Assembly: GCF_003149025.1 (NCBI RefSeq)
Contig: NZ_QGDV01000007.1
Span: forward strand, 100,007-164,006
Direction: 5' to 3'
DNA length: 64,000 nucleotides
Source of the DNA: Rathayibacter iranicus NCPPB 2253 = VKM Ac-1602
GTDB taxonomy: Bacteria; Actinomycetota; Actinomycetes; Actinomycetales; Microbacteriaceae
Part shown: positions 34,638-42,953 of the stretch, piece after piece
Layout: every line of letters starts with the position of its first letter
Numbering within the stretch: the first letter of the stretch is position 1
Position numbers and translations under genes: made by a program
The notes under the pieces: generated by a model
What the model saw: only the letters and a program-made list of their open reading frames with translations
Databases searched by the model: none
What the model was told of the DNA's origin: nothing

Positions 34638-35000
34638 TCACTGTGATCGCTGGTGGCGGCAATCGCTGGTCGTCACCGTCCGCACACTTCTGTACTCCTT
34701 CCAGTCGAAATCGGGCGGGACGTCGTTCCAGCCGCCGGAGGACATGAGGTCGGGGACGTCGATCTTGTGTGCGCGAAGGCAGTCGAACGTGAGCCGCGTG
34801 AGCACCCGCACGGCCGTTTGCTCCTCCGGCGTCAGAGCAGGGAGTTCACCTCGTCGCGGGTGAGCCGGGAGAGCGCGGAAGAGACCTGGCCGGCGGCGAT
34901 CGGGCGTGTCGGAGCGAAGAGGCGGTCGTAGCTGCGTGGCGGGACGCGCCAGCATGCGACCGCGGGCTCGCCGGACTCCTCCTCCGGGTCGATCTCGGCG
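34638..35000 (-). pseudogene. broken lipoprotein of the L family
   Basis: One minus-strand frame reads ACWRVPPRSYDRLFAPTRP and SALSRLTRDEVNSLL; another then reads LTPEEQTAVRVLTRLTFDCL and HKIDVPDLMSSGGWNDVPPD. Joined by a shift near 34845, they match L5 (EEDAAVRVLNQLTIDCLRRN, VPDLTASGDWPDLPDD). The signal peptide is not visible. This is a dead duplicate beside L5. Confidence 0.65.
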
Positions 35001-35069
35001 AGCCCGCCGGCCGACGCGGGTGGAGGCCGCCGACGCAGAGGATGGGTCCTTGTCGAAAGGAACTCACCC

Positions 35070-36260
35070 ATGTCGCTCGCGACCCGCTTGGCCGCCCTGG
35101 TCAAACCCTCCCCCACCCCCTGGCGGCCCGACCGGATCGTCGCGCTCGACGTAGCCCGGTTCCTCGCTCTGATCGGGATGTTCGCCGAACATCTGATGAT
35201 GACTAAGCACCCGGGACTGATTCAGCAGATCGTCACGGGCTTCCCCTCCACAATGTTCGCCGTGCTGGGCGGCGTGAGCGTGGCGATCTCGACGCGAAGC
35301 CTGGTGAAGGCGGGCCGGCCGGTGGCCGCGTGCGTGTCGGTCGCGGTGCGCGGGCTGATTATCGCGGTGATCGGGCTGATCTTAGGAGCCGTCACGCTCG
35401 TGATCGTGATGGTCCTCGCCTACTACGGGGTCGCCCTGATCGTGGTGGCGTTCGTACTCTGGCTGCCGACCTGGGTCCTCGCGCTCGGGGCCGCGGCGCT
35501 GACGGCCGCTGGGCCACACCTCATCCTCTGGGCGCGGACCACCTCACCGAGCGGTCAGATCCCGTCGCCGTCGTTCGAGAATCCGCACGACTTTCTCCAG
35601 ACGATCTTCTTCACGGGCTTTTACCCGGCCATCACCTGGATCACCTACTTGCTGATCGGCGTGTGCGCCGGCCGGGTGCTGATCGCGGGACGGCGGCTCC
35701 CGGCCCTGGCGATCCTGATTCCGGGAGCCGTCATGGCGATTGCCGGGTTCGCGAGCGACATCCTGAGCCGCCCGGCCGTGGTGAGCGCGCTCGAGGCGCA
35801 GGGAATGACGGGCGACGCTGCCCGGGAGATAGTGATCGGCCAGGGCTTCGGGACGCCGCTCGGCTCCGGCTGGCTCGCCATCCTCAACGCGACACCCCAC
35901 ACGGGGACGACGGCCGACGTGCTGCGGACGGCGGGAACGGCGCTGGTCATCCTCGCCGTGCTGGTCCTGACACTCCAGCGCGGTTCGCTTCCTCTGCCGG
36001 TGCGCGTGATCGCCCGCGCGGGATCCGCTCCGCTCACCCTCTACCTCGGGCACTTCCTCGGCTTCTACGCGTTGTTCGCCCTCTCGATGCTGTCGAAAGC
36101 GGAGTGGCTGGCGATCGGGCCGGGCGGGCTCGCGGTGCACACGCTGGCGGCGCTGGCGATCGGAGCGTTCCTCCTGCGGACGGGCCGGCGCGGGCCGCTG
36201 GAGGCATTCGTGAGCGGACGCGTGCGGGCGGTAGTGCGACGGCTCCCCGTCACAGCCTGA
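35070..36260 (+). CDS. multi-pass membrane protein, DUF1624/DUF418-type acyltransferase fold
   Basis: This 396-residue protein has about ten hydrophobic helices. It opens with RIVALDVARFLALIGMFAEHLMM, the typical first helix of heparan-alpha-glucosaminide acetyltransferase-like (DUF1624) proteins, and ends with a DUF418-like part (LTLYLGHFLGFYALF). Such proteins may transfer acyl groups to envelope sugars. The ATG at 35070 lies 8 bases after AAAGGA. The substrate is unknown. Confidence 0.75.
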   Translation: MSLATRLAALVKPSPTPWRPDRIVALDVARFLALIGMFAEHLMMTKHPGLIQQIVTGFPSTMFAVLGGVSVAISTRSLVKAGRPVAACVSVAVRGLIIAVIGLILGAVTLVIVMVLAYYGVALIVVAFVLWLPTWVLALGAAALTAAGPHLILWARTTSPSGQIPSPSFENPHDFLQTIFFTGFYPAITWITYLLIGVCAGRVLIAGRRLPALAILIPGAVMAIAGFASDILSRPAVVSALEAQGMTGDAAREIVIGQGFGTPLGSGWLAILNATPHTGTTADVLRTAGTALVILAVLVLTLQRGSLPLPVRVIARAGSAPLTLYLGHFLGFYALFALSMLSKAEWLAIGPGGLAVHTLAALAIGAFLLRTGRRGPLEAFVSGRVRAVVRRLPVTA

Positions 36261-36326
36261 GGCGATACGCGCCCGGGCTTGACGAAGCTTGACGATAAGG
36301 TAACCTCGGGAAAAGAAGGAGGACAG

Positions 36327-36875
36327 ATGAACGCCGCATCCGATCGCTATCGGGAAGTGCTCCTCGACCGATTCAGCAGATCTGTCGATGAACTCCTCGA
36401 CTCCCACACCATTACCGACTTCTCCCAAGACGCTCTCGAGGCGACCACGGCCTCCGCTCTCGCGGGGGTGCGCGAAGCGAACCGGCTGAACGCGCAGCTC
36501 GGCCCGTTTTACAGCAGTGATCGCGTCCGGACTCTGCTCGGCGGCATCTCACGCCAGGCCGTCACGGAGCGGGTCGCGGGCCATCGACTCCTCCGTGTCG
36601 AGACCTCAGACGGGAAGCTCCTGTTCCCCGCCTTCCAGTTCCAGCCCACGGGCGAGGTGCGGCCGCGGCTCGCGGCACTCCTGCAGACCCTCTTGGCGAC
36701 CGGAGAGAACAGCTGGACGGTCGCCTATTGGCTCACCACCCCGCTCGCTCAGTTCGAGGGCCGCACTGCCCTCGATGTGCTTGACTCCCGCCGGGCGGAC
36801 GAGATCGAGGACCTGATGGACCTGGCCGCAGACGACGCTGCTTCGTGGCGCAGGGGACCTCGTGGGGAGGTCTGA
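36327..36875 (+). CDS. Xre/MbcA/ParS-like antitoxin of a RES toxin pair
   Basis: This 182-residue protein has a central HTH-like region (LLGGISRQAVTERVAGHRLLRVETSDG, about residues 70-96) followed by FPAFQFQPTGEVRPRLAALLQTLL and NSWTVAYWLTTPLAQFEGRTALDVL. This is the usual DNA-binding and toxin-binding arrangement of antitoxins that neutralise RES-domain toxins. The ATG at 36327 follows GAAGGAGG. The last bases overlap the start of the toxin gene by 14 bases. Confidence 0.78.
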   Translation: MNAASDRYREVLLDRFSRSVDELLDSHTITDFSQDALEATTASALAGVREANRLNAQLGPFYSSDRVRTLLGGISRQAVTERVAGHRLLRVETSDGKLLFPAFQFQPTGEVRPRLAALLQTLLATGENSWTVAYWLTTPLAQFEGRTALDVLDSRRADEIEDLMDLAADDAASWRRGPRGEV

Positions 36876-37476
36876 GAGCACGCTCCGTCCCCCTGATCCG
36901 GGGATCGACCTGGCCCGTTTCCCACTCCGTGAGCACCGGGGCGGACAGCGGCTGCACCGGGCGCACCTGAAGTCCCTCAATCCGTGGTGGTTCTCGAGTT
37001 CGCAGGGGCGATTCGATCTTGCCGCGCCCCGGGGCACGCTGAATCTGGCGTCGTCGCGGGAGACCGCCGCCCGCGAGTCGCTGGGCGGCGTCCTCGCGGC
37101 GGCCTCAACGATTCCCGCAACGGTCGTGTCGGGTCGTCGGGTCAGCTCGCTCGAGATCCCACGGAGCGGATTCGCCGACTTCACCGCCGAGAGTGCCAGT
37201 GTGTTCGGGATCGTGCCGGGCGACGTCTCGGCACCCCGAGCCGACTACGGGCTCACTCAGACGTGGGCGACCGCGATCGCCGCGGCCGGATTCGACGGGA
37301 TCCGCTCGCGCTCCCGATTCGGCTCGGGCTGCTGCCTGTACGTCTTCGGGGCTGCCGGAGAGCATCCGCTCGGCCCGGTGCTCGCGACGACGACGATGCG
37401 CGCTGTCCTCGCCGAAATGCCGGGGATGACGATCGAGCCGACGCCAGCATCCGAGTCGCTCATCGTCGATCCCTGA
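36862..37476 (+). CDS. RES-domain toxin
   Basis: This 204-residue protein carries the RES pattern: LKSLNPWWFSSSQGRFDL, then GTLNLASSRETAARESLGG (the conserved Glu), and a late serine region (GIRSRSRFGSGCCLYVFG). RES toxins break down NAD+. The GTG start at 36862 overlaps the antitoxin end. The RES name comes from Arg, Glu and Ser residues, all of which have a candidate here. Confidence 0.75.
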   Translation: MGRSESTLRPPDPGIDLARFPLREHRGGQRLHRAHLKSLNPWWFSSSQGRFDLAAPRGTLNLASSRETAARESLGGVLAAASTIPATVVSGRRVSSLEIPRSGFADFTAESASVFGIVPGDVSAPRADYGLTQTWATAIAAAGFDGIRSRSRFGSGCCLYVFGAAGEHPLGPVLATTTMRAVLAEMPGMTIEPTPASESLIVDP

Positions 37477-37562
37477 CGGGGCGGGCGCCTCGTGACGGCT
37501 GCCACGCACGCTCGACGCTGCGACACACGCCCGCGGTAGACATCGGACGTGCGCCGCGGCTC

Positions 37563-38228
37563 CTAGCGAGCGTCCGCAGCCAGGAAGGCGAGGACCGCGC
37601 GGACGCGGCGGTGACCGGGATCCTCGGCGGAGAGGCCGAGCTTGGCGAAGATGCTGCCGATGTGCTTGGCGACTGCGGCCTCCGAGACGACGAGGACGCG
37701 CGCGATGTCGGCATTCGACATGCCGGTCGCCATCCGCTCGAGCACCTCCCTTTCGCGGGCCGTGAGACCGGTCAGCGGTGAACCGGGGCCGTTGCGGTCG
37801 AGGACCTGCTGGACGACCTCCGGATCGATCACGGTGCCTCCCGCGCTGACGACGGCCAGCGACGACAGGAAGTCGGAGACGCGGCCGACCCGATCCTTCA
37901 GGAGATAGCCCACGCCGCCGACGCCGTCGGCGAGCAACTCGCGGGCATAGGCGCCGGCAATGTACTGCGACAGGACGAGCACGGGTAGGCCGGGGTGCCG
38001 GGAGCGGAGGGCGAGGGCGGCATCGAGTCCGTCGTTGCGCCGGTGCGGCGGCATGCGGATGTCGGTGATGACGACGTCGACTCCGGCGCTCGAGGCGAGG
38101 GCCGCCTCGACGGCGGCCTCAAGCGCGGGCGCATCGGCCACCGCCGTCACGACGTGCCCGAAGCGCTCCAGCACGGAGGTGAGCCCGTCACGGAGAAGCA
38201 CCGTGTCCTCGGCCAGGATGATGCGCAC
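37563..38228 (-). CDS. LuxR/NarL-family response regulator
   Basis: This 221-residue protein has a receiver domain (RIILAEDTVLLRDGL; phosphoacceptor Asp in VVITDIRMPP near residue 57; Lys in LLKDRVG near 110) and a LuxR HTH (LTAREREVLERMATGMSNADIARVLVVSEAAVAKHI). The GTG at 38228 puts the first strand at the N-terminus. The probable partner is the histidine kinase at 40723, with the ABC genes lying between them, which suggests the pair controls that transporter. Confidence 0.88.
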   Translation of the reverse strand: MRIILAEDTVLLRDGLTSVLERFGHVVTAVADAPALEAAVEAALASSAGVDVVITDIRMPPHRRNDGLDAALALRSRHPGLPVLVLSQYIAGAYARELLADGVGGVGYLLKDRVGRVSDFLSSLAVVSAGGTVIDPEVVQQVLDRNGPGSPLTGLTAREREVLERMATGMSNADIARVLVVSEAAVAKHIGSIFAKLGLSAEDPGHRRVRAVLAFLAADAR

Positions 38229-38304
38229 GGTCGGGAACGCTAGCGCGGGACGCTGGGTCTCGCCCTGGCTGGCGCCCTCATCGGCGCGGCGGGCACGGCC
38301 GGTT

Positions 38305-39015
38305 TCACAGTAATGGGCGACGGCGTCCCGAAATATAAGCGATGGCCAGTAAGAGTAGTAACCAGGCGATACCAGCACAAGCCGACACTATGGTCGGCGT
38401 TGCGGTGGTCTCGAGGATCGCGAGTGGCATAGCCTCACGAATGCCGCTCTCTGTGACGAGCGTTGTGATACTCAGGGGGCCGAGCGCCGCAAACAATACG
38501 AAGAGCGGTAGTCGCACGATTGTTCCGCATAAGCCGCCCCAGATTCCACCCCAACAGCCGACTAGTGGCGCGGCTACTATCCAACCCGCGGTGGGGAGCA
38601 CGTGTCCGGTCGAGCAGAGTGCACTCATCCCGGCGCCGATGATGACCACCAGGGCCGCAAGTACAGCGCCGCTCGTCGCGGCGGCCACGAAACGTGCGAC
38701 CAACGCGGGTCGCGTGCCGGAGAGAAGGACGTCGCGGGCGAGAACTCCGCTGTCGAATGCGGATGCCGTGCGCAGCGCACCAAACGCGGCTGCTCCGAAT
38801 GCCGAGCCCTGCAGGAGGGCACTCGCCATTGTCTGGCCGAGCGCAGTCGACTGCGACGCGGTCACGTCGCCGTCGAGCTGTGCCAGCGCAGTCAGGAGCG
38901 GCAGCGCGGGCAGGAACGCGCAGATGAGGCAGTAGACGAGCATCGGGCTGAGAGTGAGCCGCCGGAATTCGGCCGAGGTGGCACGAACGATCTCGACCTT
39001 TCCCTTCCCGTTCAT
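38305..39015 (-). CDS. ABC-2-type permease subunit 2
   Basis: This is a 236-residue integral membrane protein with about six helices (MLVYCLICAFLPALPLLTAL, ATSGAVLAALVVIIGAGMS, TPTIVSACAGIAWLLLLLAI). The ATG at 39015 overlaps the stop of the preceding permease gene (ATGA). The shape fits the ABC-2 permeases that work with the ATPase at 39743. Confidence 0.75.
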   Translation of the reverse strand: MNGKGKVEIVRATSAEFRRLTLSPMLVYCLICAFLPALPLLTALAQLDGDVTASQSTALGQTMASALLQGSAFGAAAFGALRTASAFDSGVLARDVLLSGTRPALVARFVAAATSGAVLAALVVIIGAGMSALCSTGHVLPTAGWIVAAPLVGCWGGIWGGLCGTIVRLPLFVLFAALGPLSITTLVTESGIREAMPLAILETTATPTIVSACAGIAWLLLLLAIAYISGRRRPLL

Positions 39016-39746
39016 CGCCGCCGCCGACGTTCGACAGCCCGCGCTCCCGCGACGCTCAGAATGGACCAAGCGAGGAGAACGAGTAGCGCTAGCGGTGCAG
39101 GAAGCAGTCCGTCGAGAGGTGCAACTGTCGATCCCGCAAGTGCTCCGGCCGGCAGAAAGCGCTCGATCTCCCGCAGGTGGGTGAGCATCGGCACGGCGAT
39201 GAGCGGAGGCAGGATGAGTATTACCGGTATTCCCAAATAGTAGTTACGGATGACGTATCCAACAGCAACTCCAATCACACCGCTCAGGGCACAAGAGAGA
39301 ATGGTTCCTACGGCGGCGACAGCTACTGTCGCGTCAACGACCAGTCCATGCCCCGAAGCCGCCAGAACAGCGATGGTAATGGGAGTCCAGCAGAGGATCG
39401 CGACGACTCCGAAGATCGCTCCGGAGGCGGCGCCGGCGACTGACTTCCCGATCAGGATTGCATCGCGATTTCCCAGCAAAAGTGTCCGTTCTAGAGAATG
39501 ATAGTAGGTCTCCCGGGTGTATGCGTAAGAACCATAAAAGCAGGCACCGAGGGCCGCGCACGCGACACAAGCGAAAACGAGTCGGGTCGCTGCGCCGTCG
39601 TCGAGTGAGGCGAGCGAGTGAAGAATGCCCGTCTGACCGAGGGTGAATCCTGGTACTATCACCGCGTAACTCAGCAGCAGCGGAAACGAGGAACCGCTTC
39701 GGGCGCGAAGGATCTCGGAGCGGACCAACCTCATGACGCCGCTCAT
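39012..39746 (-). CDS. ABC-2-type permease subunit 1
   Basis: This 244-residue membrane protein starts MSGVMRLVRSEILRARS, a cytoplasmic coupling helix, then has six hydrophobic segments and a RETYYHSLERTLLLGNRDAILIGK loop like those of bacitracin- or lantibiotic-type ABC-2 permeases. It overlaps both neighbours by 4 bases, so the three genes form one operon. Confidence 0.75.
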   Translation of the reverse strand: MSGVMRLVRSEILRARSGSSFPLLLSYAVIVPGFTLGQTGILHSLASLDDGAATRLVFACVACAALGACFYGSYAYTRETYYHSLERTLLLGNRDAILIGKSVAGAASGAIFGVVAILCWTPITIAVLAASGHGLVVDATVAVAAVGTILSCALSGVIGVAVGYVIRNYYLGIPVILILPPLIAVPMLTHLREIERFLPAGALAGSTVAPLDGLLPAPLALLVLLAWSILSVAGARAVERRRRR

Positions 39747-40459
39747 CGCCCTGCCGCCTGGTCGACAAGAGTGAAGTAGCCGTCTTCCAAACTCTGAGAA
39801 CCTGACCGGGTGAGCTGATCCAGCGGACCGTGAAACAGAAGGCGCCGCCGCATGACAACGACTTCATCGACCGTATGCTCGAGTTCGGCCAGCTGGTGAC
39901 TCGAGACAAGGACCGTCCGGCCGCGATCCGCTTCGGCTCGGATAAGTTGTCTCAACCAGCGGATGCCTTCCGGATCGAGCCCATTCGCGGGCTCGTCAAG
40001 GACGAGGATCTCCGGGTCCCCGGCCAGTGCCGTGGCGAGCCCGAGGCGCTGACGCATCCCGGTCGAATACCCGCGTACGGCAGCCCGGCCGCTGTCGGCA
40101 AGGCCGACAGTTTCGAGAAGTTCGTCGACCCTCTCGAGGGACACACCAACCGCGAGGCAGACGATCGCAAGGTGGCGACGCCCCGTTATTCCGTTCTCGA
40201 ATCCGAGACCATCAAGGTGCACCCCGACAACTCGCGCTGGATCACTTAACTCACCGAAGGAGCGACCACCGATCCGAGCCTGACCCGAATCACCGCGCAA
40301 GAGCCCCACGAGCCCCCGAAGGGCTGTGCTTTTGCCCGCGCCATTCGGGCCAAGCAGTCCAACGACAGTTCCCTGCGGGACCGAGAAGCTGAGGTCATCC
40401 ACAGCGAGCCGTTTGCCGAACGCCTTCGTGAAGTGGCTGAATTCTATTGCGGAGGTCAT
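39743..40459 (-). CDS. ABC transporter ATP-binding protein (BcrA/NatA type)
   Basis: This 238-residue ATPase has Walker A GPNGAGKSTALRGLVGL (about residue 36), signature YSTGMRQRLGLATAL (about 135), Walker B ILVLDEPANGLDPEG and H-loop SSHQLAE. This is the ABC-2 export form (STGMRQ signature). The ATG at 40459 follows GAGGAAGGG. It is the first gene of a three-gene operon enclosed by the histidine kinase and the response regulator. Confidence 0.9.
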   Translation of the reverse strand: MTSAIEFSHFTKAFGKRLAVDDLSFSVPQGTVVGLLGPNGAGKSTALRGLVGLLRGDSGQARIGGRSFGELSDPARVVGVHLDGLGFENGITGRRHLAIVCLAVGVSLERVDELLETVGLADSGRAAVRGYSTGMRQRLGLATALAGDPEILVLDEPANGLDPEGIRWLRQLIRAEADRGRTVLVSSHQLAELEHTVDEVVVMRRRLLFHGPLDQLTRSGSQSLEDGYFTLVDQAAGR

Positions 40460-40722
40460 GATCTGCCCTTCCTCGCGATGGTGAGTGGATGAGCGCACAC
40501 TACTTGACCTATGCTCGACGTTGGTGTGACGGCCTAGTCTCAGTCCATCAATCTGACAGTTGTTGTTGTCGTGACCGTCATCCGACTCCCCGGATTCAGC
40601 CAGATTCCGACAGTCGCCAGGATCACGACAAAGGCGATGTGGCGGCCATGCCAGGTGCTGGTCGGATCGTGCCTCAGTTTTCGCTCGTCATCCGCTGGCG
40701 ATTGGCGCGGGCGGCGGGGACG

Positions 40723-42036
40723 CTAATCCGGAACCGTGAGGACAAGGCGCGTCGGTCCCCCCGCCGGGCTCGAGACCTCGAGCCGTCCGCCGACGATGGC
40801 CGCCCGCTGCTGCAAGCCGGCGAGGCCCGAGCCGCGGGAGGCGTCGGCCCCACCGGTCCCGTCGTCTTCGACCGTCAGCGTCAGCCGGCCATCGACCACC
40901 TGGATCCCGATGTCGACGGTCGTCGCGGAGGCGTGCCGCACGACATTGGTCAGCGCCTCGCTCGCGACGAAGTAGGCGCACGCCTCCACTCCGGGGTCCA
41001 GGCGCGCGGTCGCGGTCGCGCGCAGGTCCACCGGGATTGGGAGGCGGGCGGCGAGTTCGCGTACCGCCGCGACCAGCCCGTGGTCGGTGAGCACGGCGGG
41101 GTGGATCCCGCGGACGGTGTTCCGCAGGTCGACGAGGGCGCCCTCGACGGCGTCGTGCGCGGCGGCCAGGGTCGCGCGCAGCCTGGTCGTTTCGGCGTCG
41201 GTGGCGGTGAGGTCGTCCACGTCCAGCTCGGCGGTGCCAACCAGAAGAGCGGCACTGACCAGGCGCTGCTGCACTCCGTCGTGCAGGTTCCGCTCGATGC
41301 TGTGCCGCTCGGCGTCGAAGGAGGTGACCAGCGTGGCGCGGGACGACGTGAGGTCGCGCACCTGCGCCTCCAGTTCCTCCGGCCGCGCAGAGAGCAGAAC
41401 CCGCACCAGCGCGCCCTGGCCGAGCGCGAGGAGCGTGCCGAGGTAGACGGTGACGAGTTCGATGAGAACCACGACGACCAGGGCCAGCACGAGGGTGGAC
41501 GGGTCGGTGAGGTTGAAGGTGTGCCCGGGGAGAGGCAGCGTCGGCGGGTGCTCAGAGTAGTAACCGTTGTCGTGCCGGTAGTAGTGCTCGAGAGTGCTAG
41601 GAATGAACGCGATCGTCCCAACGATCACGACGTTGAACCCGAGCACCGTCGCGTGCAGGATCCCGAAGACGATCGCGATCATGACGTACGCGGTGTCCCG
41701 CCAGGTCGCCGCCTCGACGTACCGGATGGGCAGCCAGCGGTACCACTGCTCCCGCGGGATCGGCGCATGCCCGGACGGGAGGCGCGGCTGACCGACGAGG
41801 CGCGCCCGCCGCCGCTCGAGGGCGGCGAACGGCACGGCCCACACGGGAACGATCAGGACGGTAACGATCACAAGCGGGAGGACGATGGCCATGATCGCGA
41901 CGCTGCTCAGCGCGTAGGGCAGGGCGCGCCAGGGCCAGGAGGAGAAGAGGAAGCCGGGGCGCAGTAGGGCGCGCCAGCCGTTCGCCGCGGTACCGCGAGA
42001 CTCCTGGGCAGGCGACGGGGGTGCGGTGGAGGGCAT
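40723..42036 (-). CDS. sensor histidine kinase (HisKA_3 type)
   Basis: This 437-residue protein has an N-terminal membrane part with four or more helices (residues about 38-215, containing a PREQWYRWLPIRYVEAATWRD loop typical of putative-sensor-domain kinases), the HisKA_3 H-box ERNLHDGVQQRLVSAALLVG and an HATPase domain (SEALTNVVRHASAT, VEDDGTGGADASRGSGLAGL). The ATG at 42036 starts the reading. It is the likely partner of the response regulator at 37563 and is divergent from the FtsX-type ABC operon. Confidence 0.88.
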   Translation of the reverse strand: MPSTAPPSPAQESRGTAANGWRALLRPGFLFSSWPWRALPYALSSVAIMAIVLPLVIVTVLIVPVWAVPFAALERRRARLVGQPRLPSGHAPIPREQWYRWLPIRYVEAATWRDTAYVMIAIVFGILHATVLGFNVVIVGTIAFIPSTLEHYYRHDNGYYSEHPPTLPLPGHTFNLTDPSTLVLALVVVVLIELVTVYLGTLLALGQGALVRVLLSARPEELEAQVRDLTSSRATLVTSFDAERHSIERNLHDGVQQRLVSAALLVGTAELDVDDLTATDAETTRLRATLAAAHDAVEGALVDLRNTVRGIHPAVLTDHGLVAAVRELAARLPIPVDLRATATARLDPGVEACAYFVASEALTNVVRHASATTVDIGIQVVDGRLTLTVEDDGTGGADASRGSGLAGLQQRAAIVGGRLEVSSPAGGPTRLVLTVPD

Positions 42037-42093
42037 GGCGCCCACAGTAGGAGCCGGACGGGCCGAGCGCCCGGGTGCGCCAGAGAGAAGAGG

Positions 42094-42111
42094 GGTAGTG
42101 CTAGCACCACC
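42094..42111. promoter_or_regulatory. 18-base near-perfect palindrome in a divergent promoter region
   Basis: GGTAGTGCTAGCACCACC has one mismatched pair around a perfect 10-base core (GTGCTAGCAC, 42098-42107). It lies between the divergent histidine kinase and ABC ATPase genes and could be an operator. Confidence 0.45.
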
Positions 42112-42167
42112 TCGGGACGGGAGTGCGCACGATCGACCCGCCGCGGCCGAGCTGGTCGACTCGTGGC

Positions 42168-42953
42168 ATGGCAGATCATCAGCAGAACGCACCCCGCACG
42201 ACCGAACCACTCGTCGAGGCGGTGGGCATCACGAAATCGTTTCGCGCCAGTCGCGGAGCGCCGAGCGTCGATGTCCTCACTGACGTGTCGCTCCGGGTGC
42301 ACCGTGGCGAGTTCGTGGCAATCGTCGGGCCGAGCGGATCCGGCAAGTCGACGCTGCTCTACTGCCTCTCCTCGCTGGAGGCGCCGACCTCGGGGCGCGT
42401 CAGAATCGCGGGCACCGCTGTCGGCACCCTCAACGGCGCCGCGCTCGCCCTCTTCAGGCGCAAGACGGTCGGCTTCGTGTTCCAACGGTTCAACCTGGTT
42501 CCCTCGCTCACCGCCCGAGAGAACGTGGCGCTCGCTGGCCGCCTCGCACGGCAGAAGGACGCGACAGCGCAGGCCGACAAGGCACTCGCGGCCGTGGGGC
42601 TGAGCGACCGGGCCCAGCACGCGCCGGGCCATCTGTCGGGCGGCCAGCAGCAGCGGGTGGCGATCGCGCGGGCGCTGGCGGCGAATCCGGCGGTCGTGTT
42701 CGCGGACGAGCCGACCGGCTCCCTCGACGGAGCGTCTGGGGCCCTGGTGCTCGCACTGCTGCGCTCGCTGGCATCCGGCGACCGTTCGGTGGTGATGGTG
42801 ACGCACGATCTCGACGCGGCAACCCTCGCCGACCGCGTCCTCGTACTGAAAGACGGGCGGATCCACGCCGAGCTCGCCTCGCCGACACGCCCGCAGATCC
42901 TCGCTGCGCTGGACGCGGCGACGAACGCCGACGCGACGAGGGCAGACGCGTGA
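42168..42953 (+). CDS. ABC transporter ATP-binding protein (LolD/MacB type)
   Basis: This 261-residue ATPase has Walker A GPSGSGKSTLLYCLSSLE (about residue 52), Q-loop FVFQRFNLVPSLTARENV, signature LSGGQQQRVAIARAL and Walker B VVFADEPTGSLDG. The ATG at 42168 lies close to the likely promoter. The stop overlaps the GTG of the permease gene. Confidence 0.9.
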   Translation: MADHQQNAPRTTEPLVEAVGITKSFRASRGAPSVDVLTDVSLRVHRGEFVAIVGPSGSGKSTLLYCLSSLEAPTSGRVRIAGTAVGTLNGAALALFRRKTVGFVFQRFNLVPSLTARENVALAGRLARQKDATAQADKALAAVGLSDRAQHAPGHLSGGQQQRVAIARALAANPAVVFADEPTGSLDGASGALVLALLRSLASGDRSVVMVTHDLDAATLADRVLVLKDGRIHAELASPTRPQILAALDAATNADATRADA

